Origin: Parabacteroides sp. AM08-6
Lineage (GTDB): Bacteria > Bacteroidota > Bacteroidia > Bacteroidales > Tannerellaceae
Direction: 5' to 3'
DNA: 35,834 bases
Assembly: GCF_003473295.1 (NCBI RefSeq)
Contig: NZ_QRMP01000034.1
Coordinates: 1-35,834 of the forward strand
The notes under the pieces are model-generated. The model did no database searches and was not told where the DNA came from. It worked only from the letters and a program-made list of their open reading frames with translations. A program made the translations under genes and the position numbers. Shown piece after piece: positions 16,987 to 26,580 of this stretch. How positions within the stretch are numbered: the stretch's first letter is position 1; every line of letters begins with the position of its first letter.

Positions 16987-17568
16987 TCATAAATACCGTA
17001 TCACCTTGCAAGGGTTTCCTGCCGCCAGACAGTTCGACGGGATGGATTTAGTGACGACACTTCCGGCACCAATAGTCGTATAATCACCAATCGTTACGCC
17101 GGCCAGGATGACGGAACCACCGCCAATCCAGACATTGGAACCAATGGTGACAGGAGCCGAACAGGTTTTCCAAAAAGCTAAATCCCCGTTGCTGTTTCCC
17201 GTCAGACGTTCCTTCGGTTGCACCGGGTGGGTAACAGCATAAATCTGGACATTCGGACCTATACCGGAATTATCGCCAATCGTAATCCGGTTACAATCGA
17301 GGAACGTACAGTTCATATTAATCTCACAATTGTCCCCAATATGGATATTTTCCCCGTAATCGACAGAAAAAGGAGCGGATATCCAGACATTCTTTCCTCG
17401 CGACCCTATCAAACGGTCGAGGATATGAGCTATCTGCTCCCGGTCGGTCGTGTCGGCCAGATAAAATTCGCGCATCAGCTTCTTAGCCTCATGCCAACGT
17501 CCGAGCAACTCCGGGTCGCTGCAATCATAAAACTCACCAGCCAACATCTTTTCTTTTTCAGTTCTCAT
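16987..17568 (-). CDS. Sugar O-acetyltransferase (maltose/galactoside acetyltransferase family)
   Basis: Cytoplasmic acetyl-CoA-dependent transferase, 193 residues, the length of Maa/LacA proteins. The N-terminal Mac domain (EKMLAGEFYDCSDPELLGRWHEAKKL) precedes a left-handed beta-helix made of hexapeptide repeats (ISAPFSVDYGENIHIGDN through VTIGSNVWIGGGSVILAGVTIGDYTTIGAGSVV). H114 in VTHPVQPKER is the catalytic histidine. It starts 24 bases after the DUF3810 gene stop, same strand. The natural sugar substrate cannot be told from sequence; such enzymes are often seen as detoxifying or broad-specificity. Confidence 0.92.
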   Translation of the reverse strand: MRTEKEKMLAGEFYDCSDPELLGRWHEAKKLMREFYLADTTDREQIAHILDRLIGSRGKNVWISAPFSVDYGENIHIGDNCEINMNCTFLDCNRITIGDNSGIGPNVQIYAVTHPVQPKERLTGNSNGDLAFWKTCSAPVTIGSNVWIGGGSVILAGVTIGDYTTIGAGSVVTKSIPSNCLAAGNPCKVIRYL

Positions 17569-17592
17569 TATTTTCGCCTTAAGTGTTAAAAT

Positions 17593-18648
17593 TTATTCCT
17601 TAAAGTCATTCAGCGCCATCAACAACGCTATTACTTCCGAATAATTCTTTCTGCCGGAAGGAATGTTATTACCTTTCAGGAACCAATTGTAAACTGTATC
17701 TTGGACATCGCCGATAAAGGGACTGTATCGCAATTGCCAATAAGATATTTTCTGATTGTAAAGGGCACGTACTTCAGGAGAAAGACTCTCCCGCCATTGA
17801 TTAAATTCTTCTTTGCTCAGAAGGCCATATGCATTTCCCAGCACATAAGAGAGCAAACCAAAATAACCGGAAAAGCGGATTTCCGGCACGGATGAACGCG
17901 AACAGACTAAAAAACCATACAAATTGGCTTCCGCCTCACTGGATATGCCCAACACATGCGCCATTTCGTGAGCATAAGTAAACGGATACTGAACCGGCAA
18001 TAAATCCGGATTCAGATTGTATTCATTAAAAAAAGGTCCCATATACCCCAATACACCGACTCCGCTCATCAACGCAGGAATCAGCATGGGTTTCGGCCGA
18101 AGATAACCGGCGGGCGTAGCCAAACCGAAATGTTTATCCAACCTTTCATATTCTTTCTTTATCTCTTCCGAGACTAACTGTTTATCTATTTTTTCAAACG
18201 AAAGAAAAGAACTGTTCAATGAATCCGTATAAGCTGTCAAAAACGTATTAAAACGTTCCGGTGAATAACTTACATAAGGCGTTTGTGTCCGGCTGTAAAA
18301 GTTCTGACGGAAATAATTTAATCCCCATGCCAGATAAAACCAGACATATATCCATAAAAGAAACTCCACAATCCGTCCTAATGTTCTCACCCAAGAACGG
18401 CGGCAAAAAATCGCATATCCGATATAGACTAATATCCCAATAATACTACCATAAATAAAACAATCTCCCACCGAGAAAGGGAATAAAGAAGAAAAACGGG
18501 AAAGGACAGTCGAGAACATCGGATAAATCATACGTGCATACCATTCCCCTATGGCAGGATAGGCCATAACCAGCCAGATAAATAAAAGTAATACAGCTAA
18601 TATTATCCATCGAAAATGCAAATTCTTATATTTTATCCTACAATTCAT
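17593..18648 (-). CDS. DUF3810 membrane protein with HExxH zincin motif
   Basis: Membrane protein of 351 residues. Three N-terminal membrane segments (about 13-32, 58-80 and 92-112) precede a soluble domain with H227-E228-M-A-H231 followed by VLGISSEAEANL. HExxH with a glutamate 7-9 residues later (E238 or E240) is the layout of zinc-dependent peptidases of the gluzincin type. DUF3810 proteins have no settled function as far as I know. The conserved stretch GYMGPFFNEYNLNPDLLPVQYPFTYAHEMAH suggests the active site faces the periplasm. Likely co-transcribed with the downstream acetyltransferase. Confidence 0.88.
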   Translation of the reverse strand: MNCRIKYKNLHFRWIILAVLLLFIWLVMAYPAIGEWYARMIYPMFSTVLSRFSSLFPFSVGDCFIYGSIIGILVYIGYAIFCRRSWVRTLGRIVEFLLWIYVWFYLAWGLNYFRQNFYSRTQTPYVSYSPERFNTFLTAYTDSLNSSFLSFEKIDKQLVSEEIKKEYERLDKHFGLATPAGYLRPKPMLIPALMSGVGVLGYMGPFFNEYNLNPDLLPVQYPFTYAHEMAHVLGISSEAEANLYGFLVCSRSSVPEIRFSGYFGLLSYVLGNAYGLLSKEEFNQWRESLSPEVRALYNQKISYWQLRYSPFIGDVQDTVYNWFLKGNNIPSGRKNYSEVIALLMALNDFKE

Positions 18649-18674
18649 CTTTTAATCTTCTTTCATATTCTGCA

Positions 18675-18707
18675 ATTCAAATGAAAACATAGACAGTCTA
18701 TTTGAAT
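18675..18707. repeat. Inverted repeat between metH and the DUF3810 gene
   Basis: ATTCAAAT (18675-18682) and ATTTGAAT (18700-18707) form an 8-bp inverted repeat around an inner palindrome ATAGAC-A-GTCTAT. There is no T-run, so it is a poor terminator for metH; it lies 27-59 bases upstream of the DUF3810 start codon and could be an operator for that gene. Confidence 0.5.
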
Positions 18708-18756
18708 CACAAGCTTGCAGCATTAAAAAACTTGGAGAAACCAACATCTATAATAT

Positions 18757-21700
18757 TCAACGAATATTCTTATTCAGAATTTTGCGAATGGCTGTTTCGG
18801 AAAGGTTACGACGACAAGCATAATCTTCCATTTGCTCCTCATCGATAGTTCCTATCATAAAATACTGCGAATCCGGATGTGCGAAATATAATCCGCTTAC
18901 CGTTGCAGTCGGATACATAGCTCCGTTTTCCGTCAATTTCACCCCTATCCGCGACATATCCAATAGATTATCCAGTGTATAACTCAGTAATTGGTCAGGT
19001 AATGAGGGATAACCAACCGCCGGACGAATTCCCTGATACTTTACACGAAATAAATCTTCCAAGGAAAGAGATTCTTCCCGAGCATAGCCCCAATATTCCG
19101 TCCGAACTTTTCTGTGTAAATATTCGGCCACAGCTTCAGCCAGACGATCCGTCAAGGTTTGCAACAACATTGAACTATAAGTATCTCCCTCAGCTTCAAA
19201 CTTTTCTTTCAGACATTCAGCTCCCGCACCGGCTGTCACCACAAAAGCACCGACATAATCGGTACGACCTTCAGATACCGGAATTACATAATCGGCCAAC
19301 GATTTATAAATATCCTCCTCCTTTTTAGCCTGCTGGCGGAGCAATGGTATTGTTATACCTCCCATCCGGATATTATCCCCCTCGCTGTTTGCCGGGAAAA
19401 AGCCATAAATAGCTTTGCAATATTCAGCTTTCATTTCGACTAACTGATTCAGCAACTTAAGCGCATCCCGATATAACTGCATTGCTTCAACCGCCTTCGC
19501 ACGGTCATTCCCGGAAAAACCATCCAACCAGGAAGTACGGCAAGCTTCACAATCATGTACTTTGGTTATTTCAGTAAAACGTCCGTTCAATTTCCAAGCT
19601 GCAAAAAAGAACACCCAATGAATATAAGGAATAATTTCTTCCAATGGAATAAACGGAAGAACCTGCACCCCTGTCTGGGCCGGAACAACCGGTTTGTAAA
19701 AAGACCAGTCTATTCGCTGACGTTTGGCACGAGCTTCGGCAAGCGAAACCAACACTTCCTTCTTTTTAGACAGGGAAGCACGCAACGTCTCGTATTCATG
19801 GTTCAACTGCTCCACATACGCATCATGTGTTTCCGGATTCAGCATCTTGGCTGCAATCAATGGGTTCTGTGAAGCATCTACCACATGAATGACCGGCGAT
19901 TGATAATGAGGCGCTATTTTCAAAGCCGTATGTATCTTGGAAGTTGTAGCTCCTCCTACCATCACCGGGATAGTCAGCCCGGCTTTCTGCATTTCGGTTA
20001 CAACATGCGTCATTTCTTCCAGTGAAGGAGTTATCAAGCCGGATAAGCAAACAAAATCAGGATTTTCCCGAATAGCGGTCTTAACTATCACGTCTGCCGG
20101 AACCATCACACCCAAATCTATCACCTCGTAATTGTTGCAGGCCAGTACGATAGATACGATATTCTTACCGATATCATGCACATCTCCTTTTACGGTAGCA
20201 AAGACAACTTTTCCAGCCTTAGCTGAGTTAGATGCTGTTTTTTCCGCTTCGATAACAGGCTGCAAAATGGCTACGGCTTTTTTCATTGTACGGGCTGTTT
20301 TTACCACCTGCGGCAAAAACATCTTGCCGGCTCCGAACAAATCACCCACCTTATTCATTCCACTCATCAACGGACCGTCGATAATATCGACAGCACGGGG
20401 ATATTCTTTCAGTGCCTCCTGCAAATCATTTTCCAGATAATCGCCGACACCTTTTATCAATGCATATTCCAAACGTTCTTTCAAAGGGGAACTACGCCAT
20501 TCTTCTCGCTTCTCTTCTCCTCCTTCTTGAGCCTTCACATGCAGATTCTGAGCGTATGTTATCAGTTCCTCAGCCGCTTCCGGACGACGAGCCAGTATTA
20601 CGTCTTCCAACAAGGTTCGGAATGTAGGGTCTATATCTTCATACAATACGGATGAGGAGGGATTGACAATTCCCATATCCATACCTTTTGCAATCGCATG
20701 GTACAAGAACACAGAATGCATAGCCTCACGCACATAATTATTTCCACGAAACGAGAAAGAAAGATTGCTGACGCCTCCGCTCACTTTTGCTCCCGGAAGA
20801 TTTTTCTTTATCCATTCGACAGCACGGATAAAATCGAGTCCATACCCGTTGTGTTCTTCCATACCGGTTGCAATCGCCAATACATTCGGATCAAAAATAA
20901 TTCCGTTCGGATCAAAATCAACTTTCTCTCGAAGGAGTTTATAGGCCCGTCCACATACCTCTATTTTCCGTTCAAAAGTATCCGCTTGTCCCTTTTCATC
21001 GAAAGCCATCACAACCGTGGCGGCCCCCAACTGCTTGATACGAGCTGCATGTTTCAGGAATATCTCTTCACCTTCTTTCAAAGAAATTGAGTTCACGATG
21101 CTTTTTCCCTGTACGCACATCAGCCCTTTTTCTATCACATCCCATTTGGAAGAGTCTATCATTATGGGTACACGGGCGATATCCGGCTCGGAAGCGATAA
21201 GATTCAGAAAAGTAGTCATTTCTTTCACGGCATCCAACATGCCGTCATCCATATTGATGTCAATCACCTGCGCACCATCTTCCACCTGCTTGCGGGCAAT
21301 AGTCAAAGCTTCCTCGTAATTCTCTTCTTTAATCAGGCGTAAGAATTTACGGGAACCGGCTACATTACAACGTTCACCTATATTGATAAAATTATTTTCC
21401 GGCTTCACCTCCAACAGCTCCAGACCGGACAACCACAAACAATCCGGTTTTTGAGCCGGAATATGCGGTTTAGCTCCTTTCACCAGTTCAGGGTATCGGG
21501 AGATATGGGCCGGCGTCGTACCGCAACAACCACCGATTATATTGACGAGTCCTTCTTCTATAAAAGGTTTAACATGAACAGCCATCCTTTCAGGTGTCTC
21601 ATCATATGCCCCGAAACTGTTTGGTAGACCGGCATTCGGGTAAGCACTGATAAAATAAGGAGCCACCTTAGCCAACTCTGCCAAATAGGGTTTCATATCA

Positions 21701-22449
21701 GCCGCCCCGAAAGAACAATTCAACCCCACACTTACAATATGGGTATGTTGAACAGAAGCCAAAAAAGCGGTCAACGTTTGTCCGGAGAAGGTACGCCCAC
21801 CTTGAGCCGAAAGTGTCAATGACAGCATTACCGGCAAATCTCGGTTCTTTTCCTTCAGAATGGTTTCGGCCGCTTCCAAACCTGCTTTTACATTCAACGT
21901 ATCGAACGTTGTTTCAAAAAGGATTATATCGACACCACCGTCCACCAATGCCTCTACTTGCTCCTTATAAGCCTGATACAAATCCATATAAGTAACGGCA
22001 CGGAAAGCAGGATCACCGACATCCGGACTCATAGAAGCGGTCTTATTAGTCGGGCCGATAGAACCGGCAACAAAAATCGTACGTCCGGGATGTTCCGCCA
22101 TAAAAGTATTCGCCACCTCACGAGCCAGCTTACCGGCAGCCAGGTTAATATCCCGTACATATTGCTGCATACCGTAATCTTCCATCGAAATGGCATTGGC
22201 ATTGAATGTATTCGTCGCAAAAATATCCGCTCCGGCATCTATATATTGGCGATGAATATCCTTAATTACATCAGGACGAGTAATACAAAGCAGGTCATTA
22301 TTCCCTCGCAAGTCGCTCGGCCAATCAGCAAATTGTTCGCCACGATAATCTTTTTCAGTGAGCTTGAAACCCTGAATCATGGTTCCCATCCCACCGTCCA
22401 GTATCAAAATACGTTCCCGGAGGTGATTTAAAAAGATTTCCTTATTCAT
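18757..22449 (-). CDS. metH: Cobalamin-dependent methionine synthase
   Basis: Makes methionine from homocysteine with methyl-tetrahydrofolate as donor and methylcobalamin as carrier; 1230 residues, the full four-module form. Homocysteine module: [11 protein letters not shown] at the N terminus and zinc ligands C245 (GLNCSFGA), C308 and C309 (GGCCGTTP). Folate module: [16 protein letters not shown] (about 350-620). Cobalamin module: DVHDIGKN with axial ligand H758. The C-terminal activation domain contains RTEYWGYA and [14 protein letters not shown]. It starts 12 bases after smpB, and no cobalamin riboswitch is seen upstream, so expression seems tied to the smpB transcript. Confidence 0.98.
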   Translation of the reverse strand: MNKEIFLNHLRERILILDGGMGTMIQGFKLTEKDYRGEQFADWPSDLRGNNDLLCITRPDVIKDIHRQYIDAGADIFATNTFNANAISMEDYGMQQYVRDINLAAGKLAREVANTFMAEHPGRTIFVAGSIGPTNKTASMSPDVGDPAFRAVTYMDLYQAYKEQVEALVDGGVDIILFETTFDTLNVKAGLEAAETILKEKNRDLPVMLSLTLSAQGGRTFSGQTLTAFLASVQHTHIVSVGLNCSFGAADMKPYLAELAKVAPYFISAYPNAGLPNSFGAYDETPERMAVHVKPFIEEGLVNIIGGCCGTTPAHISRYPELVKGAKPHIPAQKPDCLWLSGLELLEVKPENNFINIGERCNVAGSRKFLRLIKEENYEEALTIARKQVEDGAQVIDINMDDGMLDAVKEMTTFLNLIASEPDIARVPIMIDSSKWDVIEKGLMCVQGKSIVNSISLKEGEEIFLKHAARIKQLGAATVVMAFDEKGQADTFERKIEVCGRAYKLLREKVDFDPNGIIFDPNVLAIATGMEEHNGYGLDFIRAVEWIKKNLPGAKVSGGVSNLSFSFRGNNYVREAMHSVFLYHAIAKGMDMGIVNPSSSVLYEDIDPTFRTLLEDVILARRPEAAEELITYAQNLHVKAQEGGEEKREEWRSSPLKERLEYALIKGVGDYLENDLQEALKEYPRAVDIIDGPLMSGMNKVGDLFGAGKMFLPQVVKTARTMKKAVAILQPVIEAEKTASNSAKAGKVVFATVKGDVHDIGKNIVSIVLACNNYEVIDLGVMVPADVIVKTAIRENPDFVCLSGLITPSLEEMTHVVTEMQKAGLTIPVMVGGATTSKIHTALKIAPHYQSPVIHVVDASQNPLIAAKMLNPETHDAYVEQLNHEYETLRASLSKKKEVLVSLAEARAKRQRIDWSFYKPVVPAQTGVQVLPFIPLEEIIPYIHWVFFFAAWKLNGRFTEITKVHDCEACRTSWLDGFSGNDRAKAVEAMQLYRDALKLLNQLVEMKAEYCKAIYGFFPANSEGDNIRMGGITIPLLRQQAKKEEDIYKSLADYVIPVSEGRTDYVGAFVVTAGAGAECLKEKFEAEGDTYSSMLLQTLTDRLAEAVAEYLHRKVRTEYWGYAREESLSLEDLFRVKYQGIRPAVGYPSLPDQLLSYTLDNLLDMSRIGVKLTENGAMYPTATVSGLYFAHPDSQYFMIGTIDEEQMEDYACRRNLSETAIRKILNKNIR

Positions 22450-22461
22450 AAAGATTTTTGT

Positions 22462-22923
22462 TTACCGTTTAAAAGCCCGATCCATCTCTCTCCGGTCATC
22501 CCGTTCCTTGATGGAGTCGCGCTTATCGTATTCTTTCTTACCTTTGGCAATTGCGACAACCAGCTTAGCCAAGCCTTTATCGTTGATAAACATACGTGTC
22601 GGAATAATCGTAAAACCGTTATTACGGGCGGCACTTTCTATTTTTTTTAATTCCTTCTTGGTCAACAGGAGCTTGCGATCACGACGAGCCACGTGATTAT
22701 TATATGTTCCGTAAAAATATTCGGCGATATACATATTCTTTACCCAAAGCTCCCCTTTTTCCACAATACAAAAAGTATCGACAAGGCTGGCTTTGCCCAG
22801 ACGAATCGACTTTATTTCCGTACCGGTCAGAACAATACCAGCCGTAAATGTATCGAGCAACTCATAATCGAATGTTGCCCGTTTATTCTTTATCTGTATA
22901 TTATTAGCTATCTTTTCCTTCAT
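22462..22923 (-). CDS. smpB: SsrA-binding protein SmpB
   Basis: Partner of tmRNA in rescuing stalled ribosomes, 153 residues. Visible marks are the OB-fold start [29 protein letters not shown], the central [19 protein letters not shown] stretch and the basic C-terminal tail [27 protein letters not shown] that enters the mRNA channel. It lies between the Yip1-type gene (12 bases) and metH (12 bases) on the same strand. No ssrA gene was seen in the window. Confidence 0.97.
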   Translation of the reverse strand: MKEKIANNIQIKNKRATFDYELLDTFTAGIVLTGTEIKSIRLGKASLVDTFCIVEKGELWVKNMYIAEYFYGTYNNHVARRDRKLLLTKKELKKIESAARNNGFTIIPTRMFINDKGLAKLVVAIAKGKKEYDKRDSIKERDDRREMDRAFKR

Positions 22924-22935
22924 TTTTCAATTTTG

Positions 22936-23502
22936 TCAAAAACGCAAGCCCGGCATCAGTAAGAACAAGAGAACTTCAATCAAAGCCGGAGTCAACAAAA
23001 TAACAGCGGTTGCGATACCCACAAATTTCAGACGTTCGTTTTCTTCCACTTGCATATATGGCCCTGCACCTTCCCAAACGATATAAAACGTATATAAAAT
23101 AAATATACGGAGAAAAAAGAATTCAGGAAGTAACATCAGGACAATATTCAATGCAAACATCAGTGATGAAGAGTATCCGACAAAACGCTGGCATAGTTTC
23201 ATGTCCTTGTCTCTTTTAAACAATCCCTGCCAAATTTCGTTCATCAAATAGGCGCCCAGATAAAATCCGCCGAAAGATGAGACTAGAGTTTTAATCGACG
23301 ATTTCAAAGCTAGCTCCACATCAAACTCTTTTCGCGTAAACAATACGCCCAAAAAAGCAGCTACCGTCACCAAACCAACCAACGGATATACAAACCGGGA
23401 CAAGAACTCATCGCCTTTTTCTTCCTTTTTTGTCAGCATTTCCCAAGCCTTTCCCGGCTGAGAAATGATTGCAATCACCCATTTAAATATCTCTTTATAC
23501 AT
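22936..23502 (-). CDS. Yip1-type integral membrane protein
   Basis: Membrane protein of 188 residues with about five hydrophobic segments (about 38-57, 70-88, 110-130, 131-147 and 160-180). The opening YKEIFKWVIAIISQPGKAWEMLTKKEE, a short amphipathic stretch before the first membrane segment with Pro-x-x-x-W, is typical of bacterial YIP1-domain proteins. Function unknown. It starts 31 bases after the NigD-like lipoprotein stop and runs into smpB and metH, so it may be part of a four-gene transcript. Confidence 0.78.
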   Translation of the reverse strand: MYKEIFKWVIAIISQPGKAWEMLTKKEEKGDEFLSRFVYPLVGLVTVAAFLGVLFTRKEFDVELALKSSIKTLVSSFGGFYLGAYLMNEIWQGLFKRDKDMKLCQRFVGYSSSLMFALNIVLMLLPEFFFLRIFILYTFYIVWEGAGPYMQVEENERLKFVGIATAVILLTPALIEVLLFLLMPGLRF

Positions 23503-23533
23503 CTTTCTGAGTTTGCGAATTTGCTATTTCTTC

Positions 23534-24280
23534 TTAATTAGCCGACTTCTCTATTTTTATTACATCGGAACTTTTCCACATACATTTTGTAGTATCCTTA
23601 TCAAAGCCGGATACATAATTTATTCTGAACCTAATCACATCCGTTCCATCTTCTTGTGAGACGTTTGCCGCATCCACAAAATTCTGAATATCAAACGCAC
23701 AAGGGATTATCATAGACCTTCCCGACAAAGTGTCGTCTTCCAAGCAGATTGTACGAAGATAAAAATCGTAAATCTTCTCATCACCAATCGACTGTGCGGG
23801 ATTATAAGACAAGGCAAAACTATCCAATTGCGCCGGCTTGTGATTGGACATTTCCGTAAACAGGAATAGTTTTCCACGGATATAAGCGTATCGGCTCTGG
23901 AGCAACGAAAGGGTCAACTCATTATCCGCCGGTTTCGTTGTATCACCCAAATTGTTAAACATCGGCCACTGGTCGACTTCCGTAATAGTATTTTCATAGA
24001 TAGTCGCTGTTTTAAATGTTATTCCGTCTTCTGTTACATCCCCCAATCCCATATCAATGGCATAGTCGAACAAGATGCATTCGCCATCGTCAACATTCGC
24101 TTTTTGGAAATCTTCCGATGAAAGCACATCCCCTCCTTTCACATAAACCACCTTCCGAGGTTGCAGTCCTATAACTCCGGCCTGATTTGCTAATGTCAAG
24201 CTGGTAGCCGGATCTCCCAAACAAGAACTCAACATCAACAAACAAATTGCTAAAACACTGTATATTACACTCCTTTTCAT
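23534..24280 (-). CDS. NigD-like lipoprotein (paralogue of the gene at 24461-25252)
   Basis: Lipoprotein of 248 residues: signal peptide with lipobox LSSC (C20), then CLGDP. The N-terminal part contains DDGECILFDYAIDMG, resembling the OB-type domain of NigD-like proteins; the C-terminal part, with VIRFRINYVSGFDKDTTKCMW, is beta-rich. The next gene upstream carries GDCIIFNYKLDF and RISFCVKYASAFNSDTTKIGTW in the same order, so the two look like tandem paralogues that have diverged strongly. The NigD link is by pattern only. A TAnnTTTG element and a strong terminator lie between them, so this gene probably starts its own transcript leading into Yip1-smpB-metH. Confidence 0.72.
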   Translation of the reverse strand: MKRSVIYSVLAICLLMLSSCLGDPATSLTLANQAGVIGLQPRKVVYVKGGDVLSSEDFQKANVDDGECILFDYAIDMGLGDVTEDGITFKTATIYENTITEVDQWPMFNNLGDTTKPADNELTLSLLQSRYAYIRGKLFLFTEMSNHKPAQLDSFALSYNPAQSIGDEKIYDFYLRTICLEDDTLSGRSMIIPCAFDIQNFVDAANVSQEDGTDVIRFRINYVSGFDKDTTKCMWKSSDVIKIEKSAN

Positions 24281-24333
24281 TTTCCGAATCTTATTATATA
24301 GCTATATCCTCCTCAAGTTATTAAGGAAAAGCG

Positions 24334-24341
24334 CAAATTTA
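24334..24341 (-). promoter_or_regulatory. Candidate -7 element for the second NigD-like lipoprotein
   Basis: Minus-strand TAAATTTG, 53 bases before the start codon at 24280. The nearest TTG upstream (24357-24359) is only 15 bases away, so the promoter is a weak match. Confidence 0.4.
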
Positions 24342-24372
24342 CACAAAAATATCTATCAACTGATGAGTTCCG

Positions 24373-24428
24373 GAAAGAAAATAAAAACATTTGCCCAAGC
24401 CAACGACATTCACCGTTGGCTTGGGCAA
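24373..24428 (-). terminator. Strong terminator ending the sigma/anti-sigma/lipoprotein transcript
   Basis: A perfect 15-bp stem, TTGCCCAAGCCAACG (24391-24405) with its complement at 24414-24428 and an 8-base loop, is followed on the minus strand by a T-rich run (ATGTTTTTATTTTC). It lies 33 bases after the stop codon at 24461. Confidence 0.9.
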
Positions 24429-24460
24429 GATACAATTTTATTTAAAATAATCTTTACTTA

Positions 24461-25252
24461 TTACTTCTCTGTCGAATATATCGGGATATATACAGGAGTT
24501 GTGGTTGTCCATGTCCCGATTTTAGTCGTATCCGAATTGAACGCAGAAGCATACTTCACACAAAAAGAAATCCTGTCTTTTCCTGCATTTTTTTCACGTT
24601 CAGACAAAGTCGAATAGAACTGAACTGCATCAAACGCAGTGTAATCAGCAGATTTTATAGCAGGAGCTTTTCCATCTGATGTTTTCGTCGCACGCAAAAA
24701 TAATGTATAAACACGTTCCACACCTTGTATTGTCTGAGGAGTCTGAGATAAGTCACAAGATAATGTATAGCTATTTTTCTGTTCAGTCAAATAAGAAGAA
24801 GGTGCGCCTCCAACAATTAAACGTTGTCTATACTGGTTGGACTGAAGAAAATCCGTTACACCAGCATCCGACAAAAGTATTTCATTCGAATACATATAAG
24901 CTGTATCAGGCGTACCTGTAGATAAATTACCTTTTGGCAACACTTGCAATGCAGAACCTGTCGCTACATAAAAGCCATTGGTTGTGGCATTCGCATTATC
25001 CGCAGCATCAAAATCCAATTTATAATTAAAAATAATACAATCTCCATCTCCAATAGTATAATCATTTGCAACAGATGCGATATACATAGGGGCTTCATAA
25101 TTCGAATAAACCAATCTACGCATTGTATTTCCACCGGTATCAACTAATCCAAAACCTGTATTGGAACGTTCATTGTTCCCTTTCAAACACGATGTTAACA
25201 AAAACATACCAGCAACCGCTGCCACTAAACCCAAAAATTTAAGCTTCTTCAT
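24461..25252 (-). CDS. NigD-like lipoprotein, third gene of the sigma-factor operon
   Basis: Lipoprotein of 263 residues: lipobox LTSC (C22), then CLKGNNERSN. After a short linker comes the putative OB-type domain with GDGDCIIFNYKLDFDAADN and a C-terminal beta-rich region ending in a Thr-rich stretch, GTWTTTTPVYIPIYS. Similar in layout to the gene at 23534-24280. It starts 51 bases after the dual-membrane anti-sigma-like gene and is followed by a strong terminator, so sigma factor, anti-sigma protein and this lipoprotein form one unit. In B. thetaiotaomicron a NigD-type lipoprotein is, as I recall, the effector controlled by such a sigma factor; that parallel is the reason for the name used here. 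Confidence 0.75.
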   Translation of the reverse strand: MKKLKFLGLVAAVAGMFLLTSCLKGNNERSNTGFGLVDTGGNTMRRLVYSNYEAPMYIASVANDYTIGDGDCIIFNYKLDFDAADNANATTNGFYVATGSALQVLPKGNLSTGTPDTAYMYSNEILLSDAGVTDFLQSNQYRQRLIVGGAPSSYLTEQKNSYTLSCDLSQTPQTIQGVERVYTLFLRATKTSDGKAPAIKSADYTAFDAVQFYSTLSEREKNAGKDRISFCVKYASAFNSDTTKIGTWTTTTPVYIPIYSTEK

Positions 25253-25303
25253 TTTTACTGTTCTTTTTTATTTCTTGTATTTGTTTATTTATTTCATTTC
25301 TAT

Positions 25304-26572
25304 TTAAAAACCAAAACGAAAACCAGCCTGCAAGTTCACATTAAAAGGTTTGTCGGAACGAAGCGTTTCCATTTTACTTCCGTTATCAAAATAATAACCG
25401 ACACCCGCTTCTGCATACACATTTACAAAGCGTAACAATGGATAACTGGCGCCGACACGGCCATTGACAGACCATAACCATTCTTTCATACGGATATGTT
25501 CGTTTTCACGACTGAATTCTTCATTTTTAGAGAAAATTTTAGATTGAAGTTTTCCGGCAACATTTACTTCCGCCATTCCTCCTGCGGCAGCATAGAACTG
25601 TATCTGTTTCCATTCTGCTATTTTATAAGACAGGGACAAAGGTATTCCCAAAAAATGCAATTTTTGCTTCGTTTCACTACGATAAGCACCTCCATTGGTC
25701 TCCCAGCTTGACGACAAAAATGTATAATTCAAACCCGACTGCAAAGAAAAACGATTGTTTAGCCAATAACTGACGCCGACACCGACCGTCACCGGTGTTT
25801 TATGATGAATATTTGTTTTCGGAGCCTCATTGTCATTAAAATAAGGTGAATTCAAATACATCAAAGCCAAATCTTTAATTGATGTATTTTTTAATGCATA
25901 CGCATTTAATGAGTTGGTCGTTCCGGCAGTCACACTACCCCCTCCCATTCCAAAGCTCCATCTCCGTTGTTTTTTCTCTTTTATTTCCGTTGCCGGAGCA
26001 ACAGCCAATAAAGTTTTATCCGTCTCTGCTGCAGATACAACAACTTCTTCTTCAGCAGGAGCTGCTTCTGTAGCATCTTCTGCCACAATTGTATCGGAAA
26101 ACAGAGAGGCTACCTTTGTCATTTTCACATCATCCGGCAGAATCACAGAAGCTTCTTTCGAAGACGTTCGGAAAGCCGCCTTAGTCGCAGTTTGAGCAAC
26201 AGCCTTTTTCATTACCGGAGCAGATACGGCTGATGTTATCGGGGTTGCTTCAGTTTCCTGGGCTACTGATGCCGGTTCAGCCACTTGCTGGGCCAGTTTA
26301 TCTTCAACAACCGCTGTTTGTTCTTGGATAGCTTCAGCTACAGGTATCCGTTCTTTATCCTGATTAAAGAGGTAAACACCTCCGGTAATCATCAAAAGCG
26401 AGGCAACCGCAGCGGCAGCCCAATAATTCAACTTCCTGCGGAAAGGAACAGATTTTCTCACCGGTAAACGGCTGGAAATAGCTTCCCAATCGCCCGGCAT
26501 CGGCTCTGCCTCGAAATTTTCCAATTTCGAACGGAACAAATCATCAAATGTATCTCTTTCCTTTTCCTTCAT
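25304..26572 (-). CDS. Dual-membrane-spanning anti-sigma-like protein (Dma-like)
   Basis: A composite protein of 422 residues. Residues 1-46: charged cytoplasmic head with DTFDDLFRSKLENFE and DWEAISSRLP, a common start of Bacteroidetes anti-sigma-like proteins. Residues 49-69: one membrane helix (YWAAAAVASLLMITGGVYLF). Residues 70-203: Ala/Glu/Thr/Val-rich, low-complexity periplasmic linker. Residues 204-422: outer-membrane barrel of the porin/OMP_b-brl type, from RRWSFGMGGGSV to a C-terminal QAGFRFGF ending in Phe. There is no cleavable signal peptide, so one chain would run from cytoplasm to outer membrane. It follows the ECF sigma gene by 8 bases. This matches the Dma anti-sigma factors described in Bacteroides; assignment to that family is inference from architecture and position. 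Confidence 0.83.
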   Translation of the reverse strand: MKEKERDTFDDLFRSKLENFEAEPMPGDWEAISSRLPVRKSVPFRRKLNYWAAAAVASLLMITGGVYLFNQDKERIPVAEAIQEQTAVVEDKLAQQVAEPASVAQETEATPITSAVSAPVMKKAVAQTATKAAFRTSSKEASVILPDDVKMTKVASLFSDTIVAEDATEAAPAEEEVVVSAAETDKTLLAVAPATEIKEKKQRRWSFGMGGGSVTAGTTNSLNAYALKNTSIKDLALMYLNSPYFNDNEAPKTNIHHKTPVTVGVGVSYWLNNRFSLQSGLNYTFLSSSWETNGGAYRSETKQKLHFLGIPLSLSYKIAEWKQIQFYAAAGGMAEVNVAGKLQSKIFSKNEEFSRENEHIRMKEWLWSVNGRVGASYPLLRFVNVYAEAGVGYYFDNGSKMETLRSDKPFNVNLQAGFRFGF

Positions 26573-26580
26573 TTTCTTTT

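Noticed and set aside
18661..18756. Terminator of metH
   Set aside because: The inverted repeat there is interrupted and lacks a T-run on the minus strand.
22450..22935. Cobalamin riboswitch upstream of metH
   Set aside because: Only 12 bases separate metH from smpB and I saw no B12-box-like sequence there or in front of smpB.
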